A stretch of 64,000 nucleotides of DNA from Selaginella moellendorffii (lineage: Eukaryota; Streptophyta; Lycopodiopsida; Selaginellales; Selaginellaceae). The stretch spans positions 2,112,612 to 2,176,611 of the forward strand of contig NW_003314261.1 of NCBI RefSeq assembly GCF_000143415.4, in the 5' to 3' direction. The notes under the pieces are model-generated. The model did no database searches, was not told the DNA's origin, and worked only from the letters and a program-made list of their open reading frames with translations. Of the stretch, positions 36,066-45,187 are shown in pieces (position 1 is the stretch's first letter; every line of letters begins with the position of its first letter). The position numbers were made by a program, and so were the translations under genes.

Positions 36066-36270
36066 GTGAGGAGTAAAGGTGGAGGTGGCAATGGTGATGG
36101 TGGGGGTGGTGGTGGTGGTGGCAGGGGTGGAGGCAATAGTGGCAGTGGTGGTGGCAATAGTGGCGGTGGCGGTGGTGGTGACGATGGTGGAGGTGGTGAT
36201 GGTGGTGGTATTGGCGGTGGTGGAAGTAGTGATGGCAGAGGTGATGGTGGTGGAGGAGGTGGATCTCTAA
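36066..36270. repeat. (GGT)n-rich simple repeat
   Basis: A degenerate GGTGGTGGC tract that reads as poly-Gly on the plus strand and poly-Pro on the minus strand. On the minus strand it would lie at the start of the decayed element gene. Confidence 0.8.
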
Positions 36271-36479
36271 GTAAATGTGTCTCTATTGATGTGCCAATAG
36301 ATATGTCAATGGTTATGTCATCATTAGTGCCAAATTGAACTTCTCATATATTCTTGGCTGCAACAACCTTTTTATGTGGTACAATTTTCCTTTTTTGCAA
36401 GAGAAAAGTTTTTGTTAGTGAAACTAAATAAAGATAATAAGAAATTCAAATAGTCAAAGAGAAAAAAAAAATTAAATGG

Positions 36480-37085
36480 GCCCAAACTCCACCTTAGGCA
36501 CTTTGGTTGCTTAGGAGGCCAAGGTTATTTAAATAACCTTGGCCCCTCCAGCCCCTAAAGTGCCCGAGGTCGAGCTCAGACGGCCACCAAAGTGCTCGAG
36601 GTGGCCGACCCAAGCTTGACCTCAGGCACTTTAGGGGCCGAGGTTATTTGAATAACCTCCGCCCCTTGGGCAACCAAAGTGCCCAAGGTGGCCAGCCTAT
36701 GCTCAACCTTGGGCAGTTTGGCTGCCTGAGGGGTCGAGGTTATTCAAATAACCTCAGCCCCTTGGGCAACTAAAGTGCCCAAGGTGGCCAGCCCGGGCTC
36801 GACCTTAGGTAGTTTGGCCATCTAAGGGGCTAAGGTTATTTAAATAACCTCGGCCCTTCGGGCAGCCAAACTACCTAAGGTGGTTGGCCCGAGCTTGACC
36901 TCGGGCAATTTGGCCACCCATGGGGCCAAGGTTATTTGAATAACCTTGGCCCCTTGGGCAGCCAAACTGCCTGAGGTGGCCAGCCTGCGCTTGACCTTGG
37001 GTAGTTTGGCCACCCAAGTGGCCGAGGTTATCAAATAACCTCGGCCCCTTAGGTGGCCAAACTGCCAAAGGTGGCTAGCCCTAAA
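36480..37085. repeat. Array of about six units, each with a nested palindrome
   Basis: The palindrome AGGTTATTTRAATAACCT recurs at about 36515, 36632, 36740, 36833, 36928 and 37025, spaced 93-117 bp. Between copies the sequence also folds on itself (CTTGGGCAGCCAAACTGCC versus GGCAGTTTGGCCACC). No coding evidence is seen. Confidence 0.85.
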
Positions 37086-37194
37086 GAAGCAATCAAGAGA
37101 GAAGCAAGAAGAAAAAAATGGAAGTGGAAGCAATCAAATTGAAATTCACCCTTGGTGGCATCTTTCCTTCCCAATTTCTTGATTGTGCTGAATT

Positions 37195-37395
37195 TCTCAT
37201 GCGCTCAATCTCTCCCGCTCACGTGCTCAATCTCTCCCGCTCATGCGCTCAATCTCTTTCACTCGCGCGCTCAATCTCTCGATCTCTCGCACACTCAATT
37301 TTTCGATCTCTTGCGCGCTCAATCACTCGAGCTCTTGCGCACTCAATCCCTTGATCTCCTTCGCGCTCAATCCCTTGATCTCTCATGCACTCCAC
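37195..37395. repeat. Minisatellite, unit about 27 bp
   Basis: Degenerate copies of GCGCTCAATCTCTCGATCTC repeat seven or eight times. The reading frames through it are therefore repeat artefacts. Confidence 0.8.
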
Positions 37396-38456
37396 TCATG
37401 GTGCAAACAGTAACCTAATCTTGGCAGCTACCCTAACCCTAATCCTGACAGCTGCCCTAACCCTAACCAATCTCTCATCCTGGCCATTCATTCCGAATAA
37501 CCTAAATCTCAACCATCACAATATCTTTGATCTTATTTTATCTTATCGTTATTATTATATGTGAATTATGCTTCTTTATTTTATATATTTTAATGATGAT
37601 ATAACTAGCACCTATCAACTTTTTTGTTATTAGAGATATGATATTATTTTTTACAAATTATCTAGAAAGGATGCATTCTCATCAATATTTTGTACATATT
37701 TTGGAATCATTACAAGAACTTTAAAGAGTATAAATAAGGCACATTAAAATATATTGTACTATATCAATCTATGAATGGATGAATCCTCATCCAGAAATTT
37801 ATTTTGTGTTGTATTAGATCCTAAACAAGAGGCACATGCTTTAAATATCATTGAGCAGTATTCACAATTATAGATAAAACTTGAGTTGTACTACAAATCA
37901 AATCTATCATTAAAGAATAAGATTTGACAAGATTTATTATCATCTACCACTTAAAATTTGACAACTTAACATATCACACGTGCTGATAGTTAGATTGGAT
38001 CTCTTGGTTTGACACGCTATAGCAGAATGTCATTACTATATCATTATTAACTATCAAACTTGACGTGTTGAAAATCCTTCCTTGGATCTATGTGTATACA
38101 TGCATCAAACATCATAATAGATGACAATAATATTAATACTGTCACATTTGCACATGTTAAATTTGCTATAGAATTTAAATTCATTTTGTACATTATTGAT
38201 ATTCTTGTTATTGCTCTATTTTCAACGCAATAGCGGGTGGGTCACCTGCTTCCGACTCCAAGGGCAAATGCGTTGTCGAGTACAACTGCGGCGGACTATT
38301 CTTTCGAGCCGCACTACTCAAGGGTGTCCCGTGTGTTGCGGTGACAAACTCCATTGAAGAGGTGACTTCAATGGAGCATATAATTACAGTTGGCAAAGAA
38401 AAATAGTATCTTCTCTGCGAACCTAGTGAGTACGCACTTTAAGTTTAAATGTTATC
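37396..38456. other. AT-rich spacer
   Basis: No gene is supported. The left end carries short CCCTAA-like words at 37431-37468. A short minus-strand open frame near 38300 has no recognised motif. A possible upstream exon of the following gene may lie in 38210-38425. Confidence 0.45.
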
Positions 38457-39475
38457 TCACAAGCTCTGTATGCAAGAGCGTGGCCACCCCTAGATGCTGA
38501 AACAGCATTAACAGCTACTGTTGAAGATACCCATGTTGGGCCGAGCTCACAACCTGCACAAGGTAAGGTCACGTGAGGCCTCACGCCATTTTGATTATAG
38601 ATCGTTGTGAATATTCAGACACGAGGACTGAAAAGCGCACTGGTGGCACGTCAAAGAAGGACAAACAGACAAGCAATAGGAAAAAAGGAGGTACAAATTA
38701 TATTTGCAATGGCGTGTGGTCTCATGCCATTCCTTGCAGGAGACACTTCTTCAAAGGCAAAACAAGCAAGCACCAGCCAAGCTCAAACTGACAGTGGTCA
38801 TAAAAAGCGAAAGCACGTTGGACAGTCGTCGGGATCAAAGGCGTTTGATTCGAAAAGGAAGAAGGGCAACGAAAAGATGATAGGTAATGCCTCGCGGTTA
38901 TGGTGTGTGTGCTCATGCCATTCATTGCAGATCAAGGGTTGAGTGAAAGCAGCCAGTCACCACCTCCTGACTCAGATTCCTATGGCAGACTCCCCTTCCC
39001 CAATCTCAATGGAGAGGTACAATAGATGAGGGATGCTTTTCAAGTCAGGGCCACGTTTTTCTCATCTCATCGTCTTCGAAGGGTGCAAGAACGTGCAGAA
39101 ACCATGTTAAGACAGTCGGGTGAGGATACGGTCCTAGGTCACGCACTAAAACAGGCTATGGATGTCTTGTATTTTGAGATGGAGACTCGGCCAGATGATT
39201 TTCCCAAGATGGTTCTGGAAGAACAAGCCATCCAGCCTGAGCAGCCTATGGAAGAAATGCAGGAGGGGGATGAGGAGCCAGAGAAAGATAATGAGCAGGA
39301 AGAGCAGAAGGACGAAGAGGAGGACAAAGAAGAGGAGGACGAAGAGGACTTGGATGGTCCTCACAATGGTGACGATCACAATAACAACGACGACGATGAT
39401 GACGACGATGGCCAGCCTGAGGTGGCCAAAGAGCAGCGGAGGAAGGTCATACAAGACAAACCATCAGGTAAATAA
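38457..39475 (+). pseudogene. Element gene A: basic then acidic low-complexity protein, three short introns, one nonsense codon
   Basis: Exons of about 38457-38562, 38601-38690, 38740-38883 and 38931-39475 join cleanly, all three introns being phase 1. The product reads ALYARAWPPLDAETAL, a Lys/Arg-rich stretch (TEKRTGGTSKKDKQTS, GHKKRKHVGQSS), a Ser/Pro stretch, then FQVRATFFSSHRLRRVQERA and a long Glu/Asp tail with DDDDDDD. A single TAG at 39023-39025 interrupts the frame. The three introns (38, 49 and 47 nt) each contain one copy of the GGCATGWGGCC palindrome. The 5' end was not found. Function is unknown; nucleic-acid or histone contact is only a guess from composition. Confidence 0.55.
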
Positions 39476-39484
39476 TAGTACATC

Positions 39485-39612
39485 CATTCCACCATGCTTC
39501 CCTGCAAATTCACGCCCTCATGAACGGAAGCTAAGAGCTGCGGTTGCTTACAATCCACCACGCTTCCCTGCAAGTTCACGCCCTCGTGAACGGAAACTAA
39601 GAGCCGCAACTC
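39485..39612. repeat. Direct duplication, unit about 68 bp
   Basis: TTCCCTGCAAATTCACGCCC...GAACGGAAGCTAAGAGC is repeated once with few changes about 68 bp downstream. Confidence 0.8.
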
Positions 39613-39734
39613 TTTTGACACCCTACCCTTCGGATTGAGCCCAGCGAGAGTAAATTAGACCTGCCAGATATCAATCAACATATCAATCAACTTGTGGTGT
39701 GATTCCCCTAGCCAATCAACAGAGTCGGACTTGA

Positions 39735-40056
39735 GACCACTTTGATACCAAATGTAAGCTCCTGAGTTTGGACTTCCCAAGAGGTCACCTAGCTTAATAC
39801 TATTCAAACCCAAGGACATTTAACCCCAAATATCCAGACCCTTAATCAATTGGAAAAGGGGATGCACTCTTGTTCATGAGCTTTTTCCTTCTATATTTGA
39901 ATCCCTATGGATTTTCTCTCAAATTGTTCCCTTTGGTTGTTTACAGAAAATGAAGAAGAAACCTCTCCATCCTTCTCAATAGATTTTTGAGTTCTCTCTC
40001 TTTATGCTACTTATAAAAATCCATAGTGAAACATAATTGAAATTTAAAAGACCCAA
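39735..40056 (-). mobile_element. LTR and primer-binding site of a truncated retroelement
   Basis: On the minus strand a TG...CA segment of about 300 bp (TGGGTCTTTTAAATT at 40056 to GGAGCTTACA at 39753) has a TATA-like TTTTTATAAGTAGC. It is followed by TTTGGTATCAAAGTGG, a plant retroelement primer-binding-type sequence. It cuts off the 3' end of element gene B. No second LTR was found nearby, so it is a fragment or solo-type remnant. Confidence 0.55.
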
Positions 40057-42484
40057 CTGAGCATTTCCCATGCTGCATCTGGAGCTTTCTTTGGATTCGA
40101 AAGCTCCATAGCCGTTTTCAGTTCCTCAGGCACGGGTAAATTGACCTCCCTCAGATCAATTCGATCGGCCTTGTCGAATGAAGCTGGGAAGTCACTCCAG
40201 TCCCACTCTACTGCAGGACCAATAACAAGGGCGAGTGTGAAGATGCGAACATTCGTCGGTATCTTCTTCTTAGCCATTATCCCATGGATCTCCCGCATCT
40301 CCTTGCCTTTCAACCGAGCCTTCATCTCGTTCAAGGCCTTCCAGAACTTGTGATAGGATTTGGAGTCGTAGATCATATAGTGGACTGAAGATTCCACCTT
40401 TGCAAGTCCCACCATTAAGTCAATGATGGAGCTGACTTCGTCTGCATGAGTGATCTCCTCGTTTGTGAAGTCCATCACACAAAAGATGTTCTTGACCTGC
40501 TCATCTCCGCGGGAAACGATGCTCCTCCACCTTTGATCCTCATCCGAATTCACGTATACCTGGTAAGGTTCTCGATAGGCCTCTGCTGTGGGGTCGAGCT
40601 GTTTCTGAAGCCGACGGTCGACATCCCTCTTAATGAAATTTAGATACTGATCCAACTTCTCAGCTTTACTTTTCATGGCATCCCACAGCAGATCGATGAA
40701 CTTGGGGGCCCCCTTCACGTACTCGTCGATGTCTTCATTTGACAACTCCAACGCTTCCATCATCTCTTGCGTGGTGTCGATGCTCACCCTCTCCATGGCC
40801 ACTTGCTCGAAGATCCAATCCTTCAATAGCACACGAGCTCTCAGAGTTGTGCACAAGTCATCGTATGTCACAATATGGCCGGGAGTCATTTTGGTCTTTG
40901 TTGAAGACTACCTCACCACGTAGAAGAGCATTAGCCACTGTCAGAAGGTCGTCATCGTCTAGAGACCGCGAGAAACGCAAGGCATTGAGCTTCAAATCAT
41001 TGGGCTTCTGGCCATCCTCCACACCCATTGAGTTTAGCAACTCCCCGTCATGGTACCTCCTTAGCACATCTACCCATTTGTCAAAAACAACTTTTGTCGC
41101 GAGTAGAATTTTATGGATGCTGAGTGTGTCATTGACCACCAGTGTTTTCGAGAGAAGACTCGAGAATTCCTGCAATGGAAATGGCATGAGGCCACATGCT
41201 ATGCCACATGCAACGAGGCTTACCTGCCAGGCGCTAGTTTCTAGTGCACGTCCTTGTCCTGGTTTTTGTGGCTTCTTCAGTTGAACCCAGAGCTTCCGTG
41301 TTCGTGCCAATGTCTCGTGTAGACCCGATTTATAGCACGTTTCTTGCTTGACATTCTGCGCGTGGGAGATGTATATGATAGATCGGAGGGGCGAGTTGCC
41401 TTTTATCAGGCGGACAACTCTTGTCTTGAAGACTTTCTTCACCTCCTCGCCCACCATAATATCCACAACTATCTCTTGCATCGCCAAGCTAGAATGCTGC
41501 CCGGAGACGGCATAGAATTGGATGTTCTGATCATCCAACACCTTCCTATTGATCAAGTCTGGAAACCTCATCTCGCCCTTCATTGTTCGGTAGTAAGGGA
41601 TCACGTCTGCAATGTCGGGTGTTACTGGACTTGCCAGCATCTTCTGCTTCAGTTTCTCCACCCACTCATCAGATACTAGCCTGTAGTTGTATTTGCTTTG
41701 GATGTCGATATGGCTCACGTCGATTGTATATACTTTGTTGGAATAGTAACAAGTACTATTATCTACGACGATTTTTGCTGCCTCTTCTTGCTCTTTCTGC
41801 TCTTTAAGGCTCTTCTTTTTGGTGGGTGTAGTGTTCGAACCCAAGGCAATGGCATCACCGAGTAGCTTCTTTTTTGGAGCAGGAGAGTCGGACGTCGACT
41901 TGAGCTTGACCACCCTTTTCTGCTTTAGGGTAGTTTCCAGATCGACCCCCTTCCCCTTCGCTTCGCGAACTGGAGGCACTCTTAATGGCTCAATGTTGAA
42001 ATATAGTTTTTGAACATCGCCGTAGGTGAGGTCTGTGGATTCCATGTGATCTTCATAGACCCGTAGCATCTTTGAAATTGTGGGCCTCCTGGACAACCTC
42101 TCCCTAGCTCCCTCTAGGAATTCCTCATAGCCGCTGCCCCCCTCCGGCAAGCCGCTAGGATGTGCAAGGTGGATCTTGAAGGCGGACGCTGTCTCTACCA
42201 CAAGTGCTAGTCCATATTCTTGCATGGAACTGCATGGAGTGTCTGTCACTTGGATGAGGATCCCCGTGCATTCTTTTCTCCCACCATCTGTGTTGTACAG
42301 CCTCAGATCCTCGCTTTCCATCCCGAAAGTCCAACTGGTGAGCTCCTCCCCCTTCTCTGCATCCACATTGACAGTGGCTAGAAGAAGAACGCAATTCCTC
42401 GCCTGTTCAGAAATGCACAACAATTAGAGCTAACAGATGAAAAGCTAGCAGCTAGAAATAACGTGAGGCCACATGCCATTCACC
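40056..42484 (-). pseudogene. Element gene B: large protein with a ParB-like segment, frameshifted and 3'-truncated
   Basis: Exons 42402-41224 and 41169-about 40056 are joined across a 54-nt intron (41170-41223). An 81-nt intron (42403-42483) precedes them. The N-terminal part is unassigned. A basic linker (KQKRVVKLK, PTKKKSLKEQKE) leads to VYTIDVSHIDIQSKYNYRLV, WVEKLKQKML and FYAVSGQHSSLAMQEIV, the order of a ParB/sulfiredoxin-like fold with a GQH motif. The helical C-terminal region continues after one frameshift near 40895 (both frames overlap at 40858-40889). An LTR at 40056 removes the end. Related decayed fragments lie at 32.4-36.4 kb. Protein function is inferred only from the ParB-like segment; DNA binding or NTP-dependent nuclease roles are possible. 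Confidence 0.5.
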
Positions 42485-43670
42485 ACTGCATCAGATGTCT
42501 TGAGGCTACATCCTAAGATGGCGTGAGGCTACACGCCATCTGTAACCGGACTGCACTCGAGAGCCCAATCGGTGCATGCCAATTTTGCTACTGAATGGCA
42601 TGTGGCCTCATGCCATTTTCTACTTGGCCTAAAAGACTTACCATTTGAAGCCGAATGGAGGCATGACAATCGAGGCCGGACTCGCTGGCGAATGTGCACT
42701 GTGTGTGCAGCGGATCTTAGCAGCAAGGCTACTCTGCCACTTACAGTTGGAGAGTGGCGCTGAAATCTCCTAGGACGCCAAGTGGGCTGCGTGTGGGTGG
42801 CGGAGTGGGCGGCGGAGTTGGCAGTGAAGTTACAAACTGGGTGTGTCTTGAAGTGGACGCCGATGCACACGAGCGCGATGCGAGCGCGAGTGTGATGCAA
42901 GCGCGAGTGGACGCCGATGCACACGAGAAACCTGTAGAGAAGGTAGATGAGCACGAATGTGAGTGTGATCGCGAGTGGGAGCACGATGCGAGCGTGAGTA
43001 CGATGCAAAACCTAACCTCACACGCGTGAAATGTCACGACGGTTGGTAATCCCGCAACGTCATCATTCCTCAGACTTGGGCGCCACCATTAATTTCTGGA
43101 TCGCCGCGCGCATGCATGCACATGAAATCCAAAAGAAATCCGCAATGTCATCATTCCTCGGACTGCATGCACGTGAAATCCAAAAGAAAGATCATGATTG
43201 GGATATCATTTAATACCCTCGCTATATTTATACCATGCATGATTGGATATTCCAAAGCATCTTGTATTTCCAAAAATGCCAGATGTTTAGCTAAATAAAG
43301 AATGGTATACAATGTCCTTCTTGATGACCCTGCAAAGAAGCATCTTGATCGGACACCACATGAGACCACATGAGCCTTACAATGTTTCAGGGGCATTTGC
43401 CATAGATCCGACCGTTATTTTGCTCCAAGATTTTACAGTTTGGTGTGCATTGACCTTTCCATCGACATTGCAAAGGGACATTATAATCAGATGCGGGATC
43501 ACAAGAAACTAACATCACTAACTCTGGTTTCACCAAGATCTATGTAAGGAGTTATGAAATGAAAGGACCCTCTCTATTGAAATGTGTTTATGGTCCTAGG
43601 GGCATTGTGACATATCAAAGGATTTTGCATCAAGTTCTGTATTTGCATGTTTATCAAGCTACTAAATTGC

Positions 43671-43696
43671 TAAACCCTAAACCCTAAACCCTAAAC
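43671..43696. repeat. Short interstitial telomere-like tract
   Basis: Three and a half units of the plant telomere heptamer CCCTAAA. Confidence 0.85.
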
Positions 43697-44539
43697 ATGT
43701 GGCAAATGCTGTGTGAAGAAAGATGCCCTTTCTAGGCAAATGCTGTAAGAGGCAGATGCCGAGCAGATGTATCTCAGGCTAGCGAAGGGGACAAATGAAA
43801 GCTAGCTATAAACATGACGGGATGCAAATAGATTACTAGGTTTGTCCTGCAAAAATCAAAAACCATAATTGAAAACATTGAAAATGCAAAAAGAAAAGTT
43901 TATAATATTTTAAGCAACTAAAGGAATGTAAGTAGGGCATGTGTTTGTAAGTTTAAAAATGCCTCAACCACTTAAATTCCCAAGTAAATAAAGTTGTTTC
44001 TATTTTTGGCACAGGTAAACTTTATAGCGTGTGGGCTCATGCAATTTTGAACCCAAAAATGCACCCAAAAATGCTCGACTAGCATTATTCTTTGAATGGC
44101 GTGTGGCCTTATATTGCCATAAATGGACGTACACACACAGCATAATTATTCCTTTACACGGCGAATAATCTTGGCGCGGATCGCTGACACGGCATGGCAA
44201 AGTTTGAATCACTGACATGGCATAGCTGGATCGAGGCAAGGACATGATGTGACAAAGTTCAACCTCCGACAGCAAAGTCTAGAAGCTACTCAGTTTGAAA
44301 TTTGTCAGAGGAATCATAAGATCTAGTTTGTCAAAGGATTTGATGTGACGTTCAAGCGTGTGTTATTTTTGAATTCTCGAACTCATTCCTAAGTCTATCA
44401 TTTTTGTGCGCCGTGTTCTTGGTTCCGCTGAGCGCAGTTAGCGCTGCTTGTGTAAGCGGCGTTGTGAGCTGTGGTTTATGCGTCTACAAGCGGTTGCGGC
44501 ATTGCGAGCGCCATTGCGAGCGGCAGTTTATGCGAGTGG

Positions 44540-44625
44540 CAGTTTGTGCGAGCGGCGCTACGAGCAGTTGCGGTGTTGCGAGCGGCGCTACGAGTAGTTG
44601 CGGTGTTGCGAGCGGCACTGTCTTT
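44540..44625. repeat. 27-bp tandem repeat
   Basis: The unit GTTGCGGTGTTGCGAGCGGC plus GCTACGA is present about three times with little change. Confidence 0.8.
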
Positions 44626-44802
44626 GGTGTGGCTACCGCTTCCTCTTGATATTCGGCACTTGTGCTTCCTGGTATGTTCACCATGGAATGGCTTAGGACC
44701 ACATTTAGAAATGGCATGAGGCCACATGCCATCTTGGGCCCTTGCAATTTCATGGCTAGCGTATTGTCATGTATGTTTTTACTTGCCTGCAGCTATGTGT
44801 AT

Positions 44803-45000
44803 ATCAAGATGGCATGAGGCCTTATGCCATCTTTGGCCCCTGCTAGCCTATTGCCATATTCCTTTTGCCTTGCTGCAACTGTATATATTTTTGTCTGGGT
44901 GACTAGTCACGCACACAAAAATATATACAGTTGCAGCAAGGCAAAAGGAATATAGCAACAGGCTAGCAGGGGCCAAAGATAGCGTGAGGCCTCATGCCAT
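44803..45000. repeat. Long inverted repeat with palindromes at both outer ends
   Basis: The left arm (44803-44894) contains ATGGCATGAGGCC, TGGCCCCTGCTAGCC, TTCCTTTTGCCTTGCTGCAA and TATATATTTTTGT. The right arm (44916-45000) is nearly its reverse complement. The loop is about 20 nt. The terminal palindrome copies form the tips of the arms. Confidence 0.85.
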
Positions 45001-45187
45001 TAGTGGTACCACTAATGGCATGAGGGCTCATACCAATTTTGTGAATGCAAAATTTCACATGGGTGTCAATAGCATGTTTGAATAATGGCATGTGGCCTCA
45101 TGCTATTGAGGTTGTTTGGTATGTTATGATTTAGGCCATTCTCCAATCATTTTTTGTATGGTCTTAACTTCTTTTCTGCACTTTCAG

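Larger units (their letters stand above)
32379..36400 (-). pseudogene. Decayed mobile-element gene with DNA-methyltransferase-like motifs
   Basis: Fragments in the same orientation run from a Pro-rich start (36270-36066) through pieces such as DIEKLRFLANLSNDDIYQHY (35290s), NVYLINKEKELPELFENMI (34800s) and a C-terminal part. That part contains YGVNSIVDAERYKGP near 33790 (position of a DPPY-type motif IV), EALILEVGHVVFILPNDPNW near 32930 and PPDGVVIDCIVGSNSIVKVA near 32510, which resembles the FxGxG motif I of N4/N6-type DNA methyltransferases, here IVGSN. Stops and frameshifts are frequent and a TRIM element splits it. The methyltransferase reading is an inference from motif order. Splice sites were not all resolved. 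Confidence 0.45.
42485..45187. other. Non-coding spacer between element genes B and C
   Basis: This holds several palindrome copies, a GCACACGAG/GCGAGTG-type duplicated region (42840-43010), a direct duplication of CATCATTCCTCRGACT (43067 and 43149), a telomere-like tract, a 27-bp tandem repeat and a long inverted repeat. The open frames at 42529-43029 on both strands are low complexity and have no recognised domain. The spacer may hold divergent promoters. Confidence 0.5.

Noticed and set aside
36066-36270. Glycine-rich protein gene on the plus strand
   Set aside because: The frame is a GGT simple repeat, open in several frames, and lies at the 5' end of a minus-strand decayed gene.
40858-40889. 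Intron instead of frameshift between the two gene B frames
   Set aside because: The only GT-AG pair that fits would be 16 nt long, too short to splice.
42529-43037. Protein-coding gene from overlapping frames on both strands near 42.5-43.0 kb
   Set aside because: All frames are low complexity and derive from GCACACGAG/GCGAGTG duplications; no motif or splice evidence.
43671-43696. Chromosome end or telomere
   Set aside because: Only three to four CCCTAAA units with transposon DNA on both sides; an interstitial trace.
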